60,000 nt of DNA from Leptospira weilii (GCF_006874765.1 NZ_CP040840.1:892501-952500); one strand, 5' to 3'. Positions 1-23,755 are shown, numbered from the stretch's first letter. The notes: a model not told the origin generated them from the letters alone. A program made the numbers and translations.

Positions 1-1
1 G

Positions 2-475
<474 letters not shown>

Positions 476-570
476 TCGAGTTTTTTCATTTTTGGAGCCG
501 CACGTTTCGGATCCATTCTTTGAAAACGGATTTGATTTTTTCAAAGTTGTTCGAATCCGATGACGCTACG

Positions 571-655
571 ATCCCTATAAAATGGAATACCGCCAATTTG
601 AGCACAAATCCCACGTTTAGATTCAGATTTTAGACACTTTATTTTATGTAGGGAT
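571..655 (+). repeat. R-E short inverted-repeat element, copy 1
   Basis: An element of about 85 bp begins ATCCCTATAAAATGG and ends TATTTTATGTAGGGAT, so its ends are imperfect inverted repeats. Similar copies lie at 7323-7416 (opposite orientation), 35210-35305 and 54405-54497. It has no coding capacity and looks like a miniature inverted-repeat element. Confidence 0.7.
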
Positions 656-840
656 GAATGATTACCGAAAGTTAGAGTGGCTTGTCATTCGAAAGAACCA
701 AGGAAGAACTAGGAATTTCTAGCGAGAGGAAATTGCGATCCTTTCCGCAATCAACAATTCATAGGATTTTTATAAAGCAGCGCGGTGTTTTAATAGATAG
801 ATCAGTCAGGGTTTTAGGACTTTACAAGGCTCTAAAATAA

Positions 841-1033
841 AGCGAGCTTGGCGTAAGAAATCCATGATTCATTTTTCTGTAAAAAGTTGAAATTTGAACT
901 TTGTAAATCTATTTTTAAAATGTGGGAACTACAACAAATCGCGATTTTACGAACAAATTCTAAAAGTAGGAACTCCTACTTTTAGAAAATTCTTTCTCAT
1001 TTTCTTATGCCGAACTCACGTTACAATAGAGTC
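841..1033 (-). repeat. R-C element with 14-bp-arm palindrome, copy 1
   Basis: About 190 bp are similar along their whole length to the reverse complement of 12847-13033. The right end reads CGAACTCACGTTAC and the left end is a degenerate inverted copy. Inside, bases 958-971 and 974-987 form exact 14-bp inverted arms separated by two bases, a strong hairpin. No gene is present. Confidence 0.7.
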
Positions 1034-1415
1034 ATGAGTCACAGACGCTTTGTAAAAGGAGTTCTAACTTTAACAAAACCGAGCTTTATCTATTTCCAAT
1101 CATTCTAAGATATTTTTGAGTTAGCCTATAACAAATAATCGTATTTGCGGAACTTTTGGATATATTTATGACTGAAAATTTTCAACGGTTCGTGTCGATT
1201 CTTTGCCAATCTTTAATCAAATTTCGATTCTTTCGAAAAGAATCTTATTTTTTAGATCTGGAACGATGTTCGAAATTGTGTTATACTTGGAAACGAAATT
1301 AAAAAGACCCAGCAATTAGAAAGTCTTTTTTGAAAATGAGGAGTTCCCACGTTTTAGTGGATAGATGTTAGGGTTTTAAGGGGGCAGTGGTTAGGACTTT
1401 ACAGGAGTAACACGG

Positions 1416-1469
1416 AAAAAAAATCCGGACCACTCATACTACAAAAACCCACAGCGGTCCGATTTTTTA
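1416..1469 (+). terminator. terminator-like hairpin upstream of gltB
   Basis: AAAAAATCCGGACC (1418-1431) pairs with GGTCCGATTTTTT (1456-1468) apart from one bulged base, leaving a loop of about 24 bases. The A and T runs on the two sides would allow termination on either strand. The long loop makes the call tentative. Confidence 0.35.
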
Positions 1470-1545
1470 TCAGCCGAATACCGTTTGATTCACAACAGAT
1501 TCTTATTTCAATCCCGTCTTTTAAAAGAATGTTTTCAATTTACTT

Positions 1546-1608
<63 letters not shown>

Positions 1609-1612
1609 CGGC

Positions 1613-1650
<38 letters not shown>

Positions 1651-1663
1651 GGGATCTCTGCAG

Positions 1664-6160
<4,497 letters not shown>

Positions 6161-6191
6161 ATATTAGAAGAATTGAATGAGCATTTCTTTA

Positions 6192-6336
6192 AGAAGTTCT
6201 CCATAACCAACCCCACAAATTAAGAAGGCTTTTGGTATAATATGGTGTGGGGCGTAAGTTTCACAGAGGATTTGTCGGAATTCCGACAGATTTATTTTCG
6301 GATCCAAGTATTTGTGGGGTTGGTTATGGAAGTTCT
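6192..6336. repeat. R-A element with 20-bp perfect terminal inverted repeats, copy 1
   Basis: The segment CCATAACCAACCCCACAAAT (6201-6220) is repeated exactly in inverse orientation at 6310-6329, and the outer flanks AGAAGTTCT/AGAACTT extend the similarity. The interior is about 90 bp. Related sequence recurs inverted and partial near 27589-27660 and, expanded by tandem repeats, at 53662-54210. Placed 31 bp after gltB, the long hairpin could also end its transcript. Confidence 0.75.
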
Positions 6337-6353
6337 AAGGTAGAAAAATACGA

Positions 6354-7073
6354 ATGTTGGTTTATATTTTCATTATTGCGGGTTTTTGTTTCCTAATAGA
6401 GAAACTCATTCCCGGTTGGTCGCTTCCGAAAGTAAAAACATGGTCGATACGAGTAGTTTTAGTTAATCTTGTTCAATTAGTCGTAGTGTTAATAGCCGGT
6501 TTCACTTGGGAAAAATGGCTTTCTCAATTCAGTCTTTTCCATACTTCGGACATTCTGGGAAATATCGGCGGCGGAATTTTTGCTTACTTTATAGCAACCT
6601 TTCTATTTTATTGGTGGCACCGATGGAGACATACGGTTGATTTTCTTTGGTTAGGCTTCCATCAAATTCATCACAGTCCCCAACGAATCGAAGTAATTAC
6701 TTCTTTTTACAAACATCCGTTTGAAATGATTGTAAATTCAATCATAGGAAGTCTTTTAGTTTATACAATTTTAGGCCTTAGCGTTGAAGCCGGCGCAGTT
6801 TATACGTTTTGTACTGCAATCGGTGAATTTTTTTATCATACTAATATTACAACTCCGAGGTGGATTGGATACTTCTTTCAAAGACCTGAGATGCATCGTA
6901 TTCATCATCAATACAATCGCCATAAAAATAATTACGGCGATATCGTTTGGTGGGATATGATTTTCGGAACATACGAAAATCCTAAAACATTTGACTATAG
7001 TTGCGGATTTGATCCTGAAAAAGAAGAAAGATTAGCGGATATGTTATTTTATGAAGATGTTCACAAATCGTAA
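6354..7073 (+). CDS. sterol desaturase / fatty acid hydroxylase family membrane enzyme
   Basis: This is an integral membrane di-iron oxygenase of the fatty acid hydroxylase superfamily (PF04116 type), probably acting on a lipid C-H bond. The histidine clusters expected for the di-iron site are present: HRWRH (89-93), HQIHH (103-107), His162 in FFYHTN, and HRIHH (181-185). Hydrophobic spans near residues 1-20, 32-52, 67-88 and 125-160 fit a four-helix membrane fold. At 239 residues the length is normal. The start ATG follows the R-A element closely and has only a weak ribosome site (AAGG). The substrate cannot be read from sequence. Confidence 0.85.
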   Translation: MLVYIFIIAGFCFLIEKLIPGWSLPKVKTWSIRVVLVNLVQLVVVLIAGFTWEKWLSQFSLFHTSDILGNIGGGIFAYFIATFLFYWWHRWRHTVDFLWLGFHQIHHSPQRIEVITSFYKHPFEMIVNSIIGSLLVYTILGLSVEAGAVYTFCTAIGEFFYHTNITTPRWIGYFFQRPEMHRIHHQYNRHKNNYGDIVWWDMIFGTYENPKTFDYSCGFDPEKEERLADMLFYEDVHKS

Positions 7074-7139
7074 ACTGATGTCTTAGTATTTAAGGTGTTT
7101 TTTAAGTCGAATTCGTTAGACAAAGTGTGGAGTCGGTTT

Positions 7140-7275
7140 TTAATGTTCTTTTAATTTACCGGCCACGTATTGATGCAATATGCTTGAAACTAAAGTCTGA
7201 TAGGGAATTTCAATGCCTTCGTTTTTAATAACTGAATATCTTTTCCCGCAATTCTAATATTCACATTAATTTTCA
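7140..7275 (-). pseudogene. frameshifted ribbon-helix-helix (CopG-like) antitoxin remnant
   Basis: Read on the minus strand, one frame gives VNIRIAGKDIQLLK and the next frame continues EGIEIPYQTLVSSILHQYV up to a stop at 7140-7142. Together these match the layout of small CopG/BrnA-like antitoxins, where an IRI strand and helix are followed by GIPYQTLxxSxLHxY. A frameshift near 7210 breaks the gene. No toxin is recognisable beside it. Related fragments sit at 8280-8348 and 12729-12848. Confidence 0.55.
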
Positions 7276-7322
7276 CCTTGAAGTTCGAGACAATCAAATT
7301 GAGTTTTCTATTTATTCCATTC

Positions 7323-7416
7323 TACTGATCTCTACATAATAGAGTATCTAAAGTTCTGCGTCTAAACATGGGATTTGTGCTCAAATTAACGGTACTCTAT
7401 TTTATAGGGATCAGTA
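7323..7416 (-). repeat. R-E element, copy 2 (reverse orientation)
   Basis: The ends are TACTGATC and GATCAGTA, and the body is similar to the reverse complement of 571-655 and 35210-35305. It shares its right-hand TA with the R-B element that follows. Confidence 0.7.
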
Positions 7417-7515
7417 AAGTGATCGAAAAATGAATTCCGTTTGTTTCTGTTTTATTGCAACGGACGATTGAAACAGTTCTGTGAATCTGAACTATGGAAT
7501 TTTTCAAAACACTAT
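7412..7515 (+). repeat. R-B element, copy 1
   Basis: About 100 bp similar to 8349-8444 and 13034-13136, ending GAATTTTTCAAAACACTA. Its left end is more diverged than in the other copies. An ATG at 7494 inside this element opens the frame of the next gene, but the residues it would add are repeat-derived. Confidence 0.65.
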
Positions 7516-7586
7516 TGGGAGAATTGAATTTTTTTCTTACAAAAAACGAGTTGTCGAAAAATTTCTTAAAAAGGAATGAAGTGTTT

Positions 7587-8270
7587 ATGAGAAAAATGAA
7601 AACCAATGGAACATGCGCGTATTGCAAGGAAGAAATACCGAAAAATTCCAAATCCATAAAAGCGCATATTTCAAAATGCGACGGTAAAAATAAATCGAAG
7701 AAAAGCAAAACCTCTCATCATATGCTTTTGCTGATTGAGGGAAAATACAATCCCGAGTATTGGCTTGTAATTAAGGCAAAAGCCGACACTTCCTTGAAAA
7801 AAATAGATTCATTCATAAAAAATATATGGGTCGACTGTTGCGGTCATTTAAGCGCCTTTTCTGATAGATTCGGTGATATTGAAATGGAAAATAAAATCGG
7901 ACAAGTTTTTGAAGAAGGTTTGAAAGTGGATTACGAATATGATTTCGGATCATCCACGGAACTGTCTTTATCGTTAATCGATGAAATCGAAGACGAAGAC
8001 GAAAAGGATATTAAAATAATATTTAGAAATAAGGACATTGATTTTAAATGTTCTAACTGCGGCAATAAAGCGGAGATGATTTGTCCTTTTTGTATCCATA
8101 ACGAATCGGGTCTTTTATGCAAATCTTGTATTAACGATCATGAATGTGTCAAGGAGGAAGGAGAGGAACTACTTTTGCCTCTTGTAAATTCTCCGAGAGC
8201 GGGAGAATGCGGATACGCCGGTTATGATGATAAGGATGTAAAAAAATATTTTCCGAAGGAAATATTTTAG
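7587..8270 (+). CDS. zinc-finger protein with pRiA4b ORF-3-like domain
   Basis: The protein is about 227 residues. It opens with a zinc-finger-like CAYCKEEIP...HxxxC segment (residues 9-29) and continues with a domain resembling the plasmid pRiA4b ORF-3 family (PF07929): YWLVIKAKADTSLKKID, CCGHLSAF, then YEYDFGSSTELSLS. A second cysteine cluster (CSNC...CPFC...CKSC) and the terminal NSPRAGECGYAG motif match a recurrent bacterial architecture whose function is unknown. I start at ATG 7587, preceded by AAGGA; the upstream ATG at 7494 lies in repeat DNA. There is no operon partner. The short flanking repeats and neighbouring antitoxin debris suggest an acquired region. Confidence 0.75.
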   Translation: MRKMKTNGTCAYCKEEIPKNSKSIKAHISKCDGKNKSKKSKTSHHMLLLIEGKYNPEYWLVIKAKADTSLKKIDSFIKNIWVDCCGHLSAFSDRFGDIEMENKIGQVFEEGLKVDYEYDFGSSTELSLSLIDEIEDEDEKDIKIIFRNKDIDFKCSNCGNKAEMICPFCIHNESGLLCKSCINDHECVKEEGEELLLPLVNSPRAGECGYAGYDDKDVKKYFPKEIF

Positions 8271-8279
8271 GATTTGGCA

Positions 8280-8348
8280 TTACGGCTTTTCATTGTAGCT
8301 TTTTTCAATGTTTTTGTTTCTGATAACTTCGGCGATTCTAATATTCAT
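8280..8348 (-). pseudogene. N-terminal fragment of a ribbon-helix-helix antitoxin
   Basis: A 22-codon minus-strand frame begins MNIRIAEVIRNKNIEK and stops. The MNIRIA strand resembles the start of the antitoxin remnant at 7140-7275. It is too short to be a working gene, and its start abuts an R-B element. Confidence 0.35.
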
Positions 8349-8444
8349 TAGAGTTGTTGAAAAATTAATTCTTCGTTTGCTTCTTGTTCCATTGAAACGG
8401 AGGATTGAAGCAGTTTTATGAATCTGAAATTTTTCAAAACTCTA
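8349..8444 (+). repeat. R-B element, copy 2 (best defined)
   Basis: 96 bp with left end TAGAGTTGTTGAAAAATT and right end AATTTTTCAAAACTCTA, near-perfect terminal inverted repeats of 17-18 bp. The interior matches 7412-7515, 13034-13136 and part of 47660-47735. It is non-coding. Confidence 0.75.
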
Positions 8445-8456
8445 TTGCGAGAATTA

Positions 8457-8537
8457 AGAGCGTGTCCCAAAACCATTCGATCTTATCAGAATGTCCGCGG
8501 ATCACTGCAATTGTTCCTACGTTTTGGGACAGACTCT
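8457..8537. repeat. 81-bp mini-element with 17-bp terminal inverted repeats
   Basis: AGAGCGTGTCCCAAAAC at 8457-8473 is inverted at 8521-8537 with only two mismatches; the inner 11 bp are exact. No second copy was noticed in this window. It lies 60 bp before the WGR gene and could influence its transcription. Confidence 0.65.
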
Positions 8538-8598
8538 GATTTTCTCGTATCGAAAAAGACTGACAAAACTAAGTCGCATTAAAAAATTGTAAATTTTT

Positions 8599-10125
8599 AT
8601 GCAACACTATCTAACCTACAAAGACGAAACTTCGGATAAATTCTGGAACATTGAAGTGAACGGAGATTTGTTTACGGTGACTTACGGCAAAACGGGAACG
8701 CCGGGGCAAACACAAACGAAGGAATTTAAGGACGAAGCTACTTGTCTGAAAGAGGCGAAGAAACTCTTAAACGAAAAGCTCAAGAAGGGTTATGTGGAAA
8801 AACAAGGCGTCAAAACGGATCAAGACAAGTCGTCTCAAAAAAGTGAAGCCGAAGAAAGTTATCTGCTCGAATGGAACAAACTTGTGAACGAAAACGGCAG
8901 TGATCGTTTGCCATCCGTACTCGCCGAACATTTTTCTTGTTTGGCGGATATGCCCGGTTTTGACCTAGTCCTTCAATCGTTGATGCAACATGCGGAGCAA
9001 GTAGAAATCCAAGATGCGGATGAAACAAAAAAGAGCTTGGTCGTTCGATTTCGCAAAGATGACGATGAATTGATCGCGTCTCCTCCCTTTTTGGGCTCCC
9101 AATATAAAACATATCCTCGTAGTTTTCAGAATATAATGAAAAAGCATTCGAATCTTTATTTGAATAAAGCTTGGTTATTTCTGGGAAACGACGGCGGATT
9201 TGAGGCGGAGCAACTTGAATATGTGGATTCCGAATGGCTGAACTTGGTAAAGAAACCTTCACAAATCCAAGTTGCATTAACAGATTATTCCAACTGGTGG
9301 CTTTATCATCCTGAGAACAAAAACGGTTTCGGCGAACCCACCATACATTTTTGTTCTCACGAAGATATGGAGATAGAAGAAGAAGGTGTACCTTACAATG
9401 TAGGCGCTTTTTTTCTCAAGAATCTTGTAGAACGTTTAGAGTTAGACATCCCTATACCGATTGTTGAAACACCCCTCATTGAACAAGAAAAGAAAGAATG
9501 GTGGAAATATCTAACCTGGATTGAAAATGGAAAACATTCTTCGACTCAACCTAGAAATTTATATTATCTTCCGAACGATGGGATTCTGTCGACTCCGCCT
9601 TCGGATGAAACATGGAGTCAAGCAACCCAAGTACGGTTCACAGGATTGACTTCTTTGATAGAAGTTCCATTAGACAAAATGTCGTCTCTCGATAACTTGA
9701 AACTATTTCCCGGTGAAGAAAAGAAAGCTCCTAAACTTTCTTCTTTGGACGGAATCGAACGAGCACCCGGGTTGGTCCTGTTGCATGTGGCGAGTCAAGG
9801 CGTATCGAATCTAGATCCTTTGTCAAAACTTCCAAATTTAAAAGTTCTTTTCGGATCGAATAACTCGATCCAAGATCTGTCTCCGCTTTCCCAGTGTCGA
9901 AACTTAGAAACACTGTATCTCAACGCAAATAAAATTTCCGACATCTCTCCTCTTGCATTGCTTTTGGAAATAGAAACGCTTTGGATAGATCAAAATCCGA
10001 TCAAGGATATTCTTCCCTTAACCGGTTTGAAGAAACTGAAAGAACTGCAAATTCCGGGGAAGCTTCCGAAAGAGAATTTGGAACAGTTTAAAAAATTACG
10101 CCCCGATGTGAAGGTTTCTTTTTAA
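8599..10125 (+). CDS. WGR-domain protein with C-terminal leucine-rich repeats
   Basis: The protein is 508 residues and soluble. Residues 1-75 form a WGR domain ([16 protein letters not shown], then [15 protein letters not shown]), a small module otherwise found in PARPs and in bacterial polymerase- or MolR-like proteins, probably binding nucleic acid or protein. The middle section is unassigned. Residues about 380-500 contain at least four LRRs of about 22 residues with the LSxLxxLxxLxxLxLxxNxI pattern typical of internalin-like or SDS22-like repeats. No signal peptide is seen, so it probably acts in the cytoplasm. From memory, WGR proteins are numerous in Leptospira. The partner and role are unknown. 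Confidence 0.85.
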   Translation: MQHYLTYKDETSDKFWNIEVNGDLFTVTYGKTGTPGQTQTKEFKDEATCLKEAKKLLNEKLKKGYVEKQGVKTDQDKSSQKSEAEESYLLEWNKLVNENGSDRLPSVLAEHFSCLADMPGFDLVLQSLMQHAEQVEIQDADETKKSLVVRFRKDDDELIASPPFLGSQYKTYPRSFQNIMKKHSNLYLNKAWLFLGNDGGFEAEQLEYVDSEWLNLVKKPSQIQVALTDYSNWWLYHPENKNGFGEPTIHFCSHEDMEIEEEGVPYNVGAFFLKNLVERLELDIPIPIVETPLIEQEKKEWWKYLTWIENGKHSSTQPRNLYYLPNDGILSTPPSDETWSQATQVRFTGLTSLIEVPLDKMSSLDNLKLFPGEEKKAPKLSSLDGIERAPGLVLLHVASQGVSNLDPLSKLPNLKVLFGSNNSIQDLSPLSQCRNLETLYLNANKISDISPLALLLEIETLWIDQNPIKDILPLTGLKKLKELQIPGKLPKENLEQFKKLRPDVKVSF

Positions 10126-10150
10126 AACTCAATGTAGTAAGGTATATAAC

Positions 10151-10408
10151 GTGAGTTCGAAGGGTTATATCAAGCGAGGCCAGCTTCGAATTCAGAAAAA
10201 GCTCGATACTATTCAACTGATATTTGAAGATATGAGAGAAGAATATGATTTTTCAAAAGGGAAGCGTGGTATTTATTCACGAGACTTAAAAGATTTGCAT
10301 CTTCCTGTATATCTCGATCTTCAATTGGAAGAGTATTATAAAAAAATAGCCCTCAAAAAGAAAAAAGATCTTAGACCATTATTAATACGATTTTACAAAA
10401 AGAAATAG
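10151..10408 (+). CDS. small protein resembling a solitary CopG-type antitoxin
   Basis: The product has 85 residues from a GTG preceded by AAGG at good spacing. The GTG lies in TAACGTGAGTTCG, the same sequence as the ends of R-C/R-D elements. The recognisable part starts at Met28 (ATG 10232): EEYDFSKGKRGxY followed by LHLPVYLD and a basic helical tail, which resembles small ribbon-helix-helix antitoxins. The shorter 58-residue product may therefore be the original protein. No toxin is adjacent; the WGR gene ends 25 bp upstream. It could equally be an orphan DNA-binding protein. Confidence 0.5.
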   Translation: MSSKGYIKRGQLRIQKKLDTIQLIFEDMREEYDFSKGKRGIYSRDLKDLHLPVYLDLQLEEYYKKIALKKKKDLRPLLIRFYKKK

Positions 10409-10461
10409 AATTGCACGATTCCTTAATCTAATTTTAGCCTAATTTTTTAAACGCCACCTTC

Positions 10462-10636
10462 GTTTAACTGCGGCTTCTTGCGGCGCTTCGAGATTGCTAA
10501 CACGATTCTCACTCCGGCTTCGCACATTTGCTTTGGCGTTTCAACTTGCAAGACGTTCGCTACTCAAATCTTGCGCCAATTCTTCTGTGCACAAGAGTTC
10601 CAGAACCGTAAACGTCGAGGAACTCTTTCGTTAGGA
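10462..10636 (+). repeat. R-H long repeat, copy 1 (attC-like)
   Basis: About 175 bp are similar to 11304-11467, sharing TAACTGCGGCTTCT, CGCACAT.TGCTTTG, CTTGCAAGACGTTCGCT and TCAAATCTTGCGCCAATTCT. The repeat begins with GTTTAAC, which fits the inverse core RYYYAAC of integron attC sites, and ends with GTTAGGA, one base off the core GTTRRRY. The two copies flank one gene. Confidence 0.6.
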
Positions 10637-10721
10637 GTCATGCCCCGTTGTTGTATTTGATTATTAAAAAGTCGATTAATTGGTGCTTGAACTTTTCAGT
10701 AAACATCGTATAAGTAGATCT

Positions 10722-11279
10722 ATGAGAAAAATTGTCTTTGCGATCAATATAACTACCGACGGGTTTTGCAGCCACACGGACATGATCGCCGACGAGGAGT
10801 TGCACAAGTATTTCACCGATCTTTTGCGTACTGCAAGTCTCATTCTTTATGGTCGAATCACATATCAACTTATGATACCTTTTTGGCCTGAAGTCGCAAG
10901 AGACCGATCGATGTCGGAAGTCGGCAATGAGTTTGCTCGAGTATTTAACTCGATCGATAAGGTCTTATTCTCCACCACATTGAAACAAGTTGAGGAAACG
11001 AATACGAAACTTGTGCGGGGGAACATTGTAGAAGAGGCGCTTGCGTTGAAGCAGCAGCCCGGAAAGGACATTTTCGCGGGCAGTTTGAGCGTTGCGTCCC
11101 AGCTTTCGGAACGCGATTTGATCGACGAGTATCGTTTCGTGGTTCATCCGGTTGTTGCTGGAAAAGGTCCGCGGTTATTCGATACCGTGAGGCCGCGGGA
11201 AAGTCTTCGGTTGGGCTTTCTTGGTTCGGAAACTTTTCAATCTGGCGCCATTGCTCTTCACTATAGAAAACATACGTGA
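10722..11279 (+). CDS. dihydrofolate reductase / RibD C-terminal family protein
   Basis: The protein has 185 residues and the fold signature of the RibD_C/DHFR-like reductases (PF01872): N-terminal [15 protein letters not shown], an [11 protein letters not shown] segment like the family's GRxTYE motif, [11 protein letters not shown], and the C-terminal [21 protein letters not shown]. It is probably an NAD(P)H-dependent reductase; the substrate is unknown and it need not be a true folate enzyme. I start at ATG 10722, where family similarity begins; the frame is open to 10680. The gene stops 24 bp before a long repeat that begins GCCTAAC and has a similar repeat upstream, the arrangement of an integron gene cassette. 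Confidence 0.8.
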   Translation: MRKIVFAINITTDGFCSHTDMIADEELHKYFTDLLRTASLILYGRITYQLMIPFWPEVARDRSMSEVGNEFARVFNSIDKVLFSTTLKQVEETNTKLVRGNIVEEALALKQQPGKDIFAGSLSVASQLSERDLIDEYRFVVHPVVAGKGPRLFDTVRPRESLRLGFLGSETFQSGAIALHYRKHT

Positions 11280-11303
11280 GAAGAAATGCACTACGGCACG
11301 AAC

Positions 11304-11467
11304 GCCTAACTGCGGCTTCTCTCAACTCTTCGGGATTGCTACTGCAATTCTCACTTGGCTTTCGCACATTGCTTTGACTTGCAAGACGTTCGCTCAAGCC
11401 TCATTCAAATCTTGCGCCAATTCTTTCGCGCGTAACGCTTGGAGATGCAACGTCGGAAAGCTTAGGT
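11304..11467 (+). repeat. R-H long repeat, copy 2 (attC-like)
   Basis: Similar to 10462-10636. It starts with GCCTAAC, a perfect RYYYAAC inverse core, and ends with CTTAGGT, one base off GTTRRRY. It follows the reductase stop codon by 24 bp. An internal TTGCAAGA...TCTTGCG pair can form a stem, but a full attC-type cruciform was not evident by eye. Confidence 0.55.
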
Positions 11468-11617
11468 TGTTGTCTGAAATAGTTGCGCTCTTGTACTTCG
11501 TTGGCCTTCGACGTGTGAATCGACTATAACAGAATTCTCAGTGATCGGAAGTTGGACTTAAGGTGCTATATTTTAAAAAAATGCTGTCTTTTCCATATAA
11601 CTTTCAGGTATTAAGCT

Positions 11618-12646
<1,029 letters not shown>

Positions 12647-12656
12647 TCTGCGTATA

Positions 12657-12680
12657 TAACATTAAAAAAATTTAATGTTA
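12657..12680 (+). terminator. perfect AT-rich hairpin after the propeller gene
   Basis: TAACATTAAA, a four-base A loop, then TTTAATGTTA form a 10-bp perfect stem 11 bp after the stop codon. There is no following T run, so it is only a weak intrinsic terminator candidate. Confidence 0.4.
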
Positions 12681-12728
12681 AATGAGTTTTGTCAAACGAG
12701 TTTCTTAAAGTTGGTTCGTTAGCGAAAT

Positions 12729-12848
12729 TCATTTGCGTTTTTTGGATCTATCGGTCACGTATCGGTGTAATATACTTGGCATTAAAGTTTGATTGGAAAT
12801 TTCGATTTTCAATATTTTCGTTTAAATAACTCCGGCGATTCTAAGAGC
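12729..12848 (-). pseudogene. second ribbon-helix-helix antitoxin remnant
   Basis: The minus-strand frame KIEISNQTLMPSILHRYVTDR ends at TGA (12729-12731) and parallels EGIEIPYQTLVSSILHQYV of the 7140-7275 remnant. The upstream strand RIAGVI is in another frame and is followed by a stop, so the gene is broken. No toxin gene accompanies it. Confidence 0.5.
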
Positions 12849-13033
12849 GTGGGTTCCAGTATAAGAAAATGGGAAAGAATTTTCTAAAAGTAGGAGCTCC
12901 TACTTTTAGAATTTGTTCGTAAAATCATGATTTGTCGTAGCTCCCACATTTTAAGAATAAATTTACAAAGTTCAAATTCCAACTTTTTACAGAAAAATGA
13001 ATCGTGGATATTTTACACCGAACTCACGTTACT
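12847..13033 (+). repeat. R-C element with perfect 30-bp palindrome, copy 2
   Basis: The reverse complement aligns along its length with 841-1033. Bases 12882-12911 are a perfect 30-bp palindrome built on GTAGGAGCTCCTAC. The right end is CCGAACTCACGTTAC, joined directly to the R-B element that follows. Confidence 0.75.
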
Positions 13034-13136
13034 ATAAGTTTTTGAAAAATTAATTCTCCGTCTGTTTCTGTTTTATGAAAACGGTCGATCGAAGCAGTTT
13101 TGTTAAACGGAACTGTGGAATTTTTTAACAACTCTA
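13034..13136 (+). repeat. R-B element, copy 3
   Basis: It starts TATAAGTTTTTGAAAAATT, ends AATTTTTTAACAACTCTA, and has an interior matching 8349-8444. It abuts R-C copy 2 at a TA and lies just beyond the glycosyltransferase stop codon. Confidence 0.7.
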
Positions 13137-13151
13137 ATATTCGTTCTTTTT

Positions 13152-17479
<4,328 letters not shown>

Positions 17480-17485
17480 AGGAAG

Positions 17486-18777
<1,292 letters not shown>

Positions 18778-19061
18778 GTCTTTCTCCTAAGAATTGTTCG
18801 TTGTTTTTACCAAGTTATCAATCGTTCAAAAATTGCGTTCTAAATCGTTTCAGATTCCTATCCTATTCCTTCCGTTAGATAGACAATCTAAAAAATCAAA
18901 ATGACTCAAGAACTTGACTGAAGATTTTATTTTCATTTTAGAATTCCTTTATACTATACAAATGAATAGATTTTCCATACGAAGAATTTGATAGAATATA
19001 AAATCGGAATTTGCCTATGTTATTTGAAACCGACGGATATAAATTCTTCAGGATCTTACCG

Positions 19062-21314
<2,253 letters not shown>

Positions 21315-21331
21315 TCGTATTCTTTACTTAC

Positions 21332-22679
<1,348 letters not shown>

Positions 22680-23356
22680 ACGTTTATCCTAAAGCTTATG
22701 ATAAAAATAAGAACGTGATCATAAAGCTCGCGGATAAAAACAACCGGAACGACTTGGAAGCGTATCCGGTTGAAAAAAATCTCCCAGTTATAGATTTACG
22801 GGTTTTACGACAATGTTTGAGAAAGCAGGATTTATGTTTGTAAAAAGGGCCGGAACCGGAAGAAATGTAATGAGATATGAACTTTAGAAAGCCGAATGTT
22901 AGGTTTTGAGACAAGTTCTTACTCAAGAACCATATAATAGAGCGCTCGCAATTCCGCCTTTAAAACAGGGATTCGTCTCAAAATTCATGACATTCAATTA
23001 TGTAGGGGTTTGTAATAAAAAAGAAATCCGGTTTATATACGATGAAAAAAATCATACAAAGGATTTTGGTTATTATGATCCTGCCATGAGTTATTTTTAT
23101 AAACGATGGAACGCAAACTTACGTTTGATTCAAAGAGGGCTCGAAAAGAGGAAGTTCTTAAACATTTAAAAAACTTATATCAATGGAATCGATTGGAAAG
23201 CGAAGAGAATGCGGACCCCGAGGCCATTCCTATCGCCTCTAAGAAGACGGTTTATGAAAAATACTTTTATACCGAATATACGAAATACTTATTCCACAAA
23301 GTACATTAGAGTTGTTGAAAAATTCCATGTGATGACTTCCGCTTTTTGGTCTCGAA
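22680..23356. other. 677-bp spacer with decayed coding sequence
   Basis: Apart from the acetyltransferase-like tail described separately, the plus strand holds two short overlapping frames (about 22987-23166 and 23106-23309) rich in lysine and tyrosine. They look like pieces of a broken gene that I cannot identify. A TAGAGTTGTTGAAAAATTC fragment at 23307-23325 is a lone R-B end. Confidence 0.4.
22813..22887 (+). pseudogene. C-terminal fragment of a GNAT-type acetyltransferase
   Basis: The frame MFEKAGFMFVKRAGTGRN...YEL ends at TAG and resembles the end of GNAT enzymes, where LYEKxGFxxV forms the last CoA-binding helix and strand. The upstream frame (AYDKNKNVIIKLADKNNRND) is open but does not join in phase. 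The catalytic core is missing. Confidence 0.35.
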
Positions 23357-23755
23357 TCACTTTGTCCAGTTTTCGATTTTTAGATCCGGAATTTTATGAA
23401 AGTGTTTTTCGTTGTTACTTACCAACGTGTAGTTGAGATACAATGCGATTGATCCGATTAAAAGATCAAAATCTTCGATAGCGGTTCCTTTTTTCTGTAG
23501 AGTCGCTTTCAATTCTCCGAATGTTTCGACGATACCTCGAGTCAGTTCGATGATTGGGAATAATTCTCCGATTCGATAAACGGTCGCTAAATTCTTTTCC
23601 CTATTTTGAGATTTTTTGGCCCCATAAATCAGCTCGCCGTAGGTAATCACTGAAATCGATTTGGAAAAGTTCTTTCGGTCTAAAAAATTTTGACGGACTC
23701 TTTCGTGTTCTTTCAAGCTATAAATGATGATATCTGTATCAATCAAATAGCTCAT
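23357..23755 (-). CDS. VapC-type PIN-domain toxin (ribonuclease)
   Basis: The 132-residue PIN domain has the four acidic positions of VapC: Asp6 (LIDTD), Glu41 (TYGELIYG), and Asp95 and Asp97 (AIEDFDLLIGSIA). It should be a Mg-dependent endoribonuclease that acts on tRNA or rRNA when freed from its antitoxin. The start overlaps the end of the antitoxin gene by 17 bp, the usual coupled order with antitoxin first. Both genes are intact by eye. Confidence 0.9.
   Translation of the reverse strand: MSYLIDTDIIIYSLKEHERVRQNFLDRKNFSKSISVITYGELIYGAKKSQNREKNLATVYRIGELFPIIELTRGIVETFGELKATLQKKGTAIEDFDLLIGSIALYLNYTLVSNNEKHFHKIPDLKIENWTK

Noticed and set aside
10478..10660. Open frame inside the R-H repeat
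   Set aside because: The Cys- and Phe-rich product is repeat sequence read through; the equivalent frame in the second copy is not preserved.
22906..23309. Two overlapping small genes
   Set aside because: No ribosome sites, no homologous motif, and the frames interlock like pieces of one broken gene; recorded only as decayed coding sequence.
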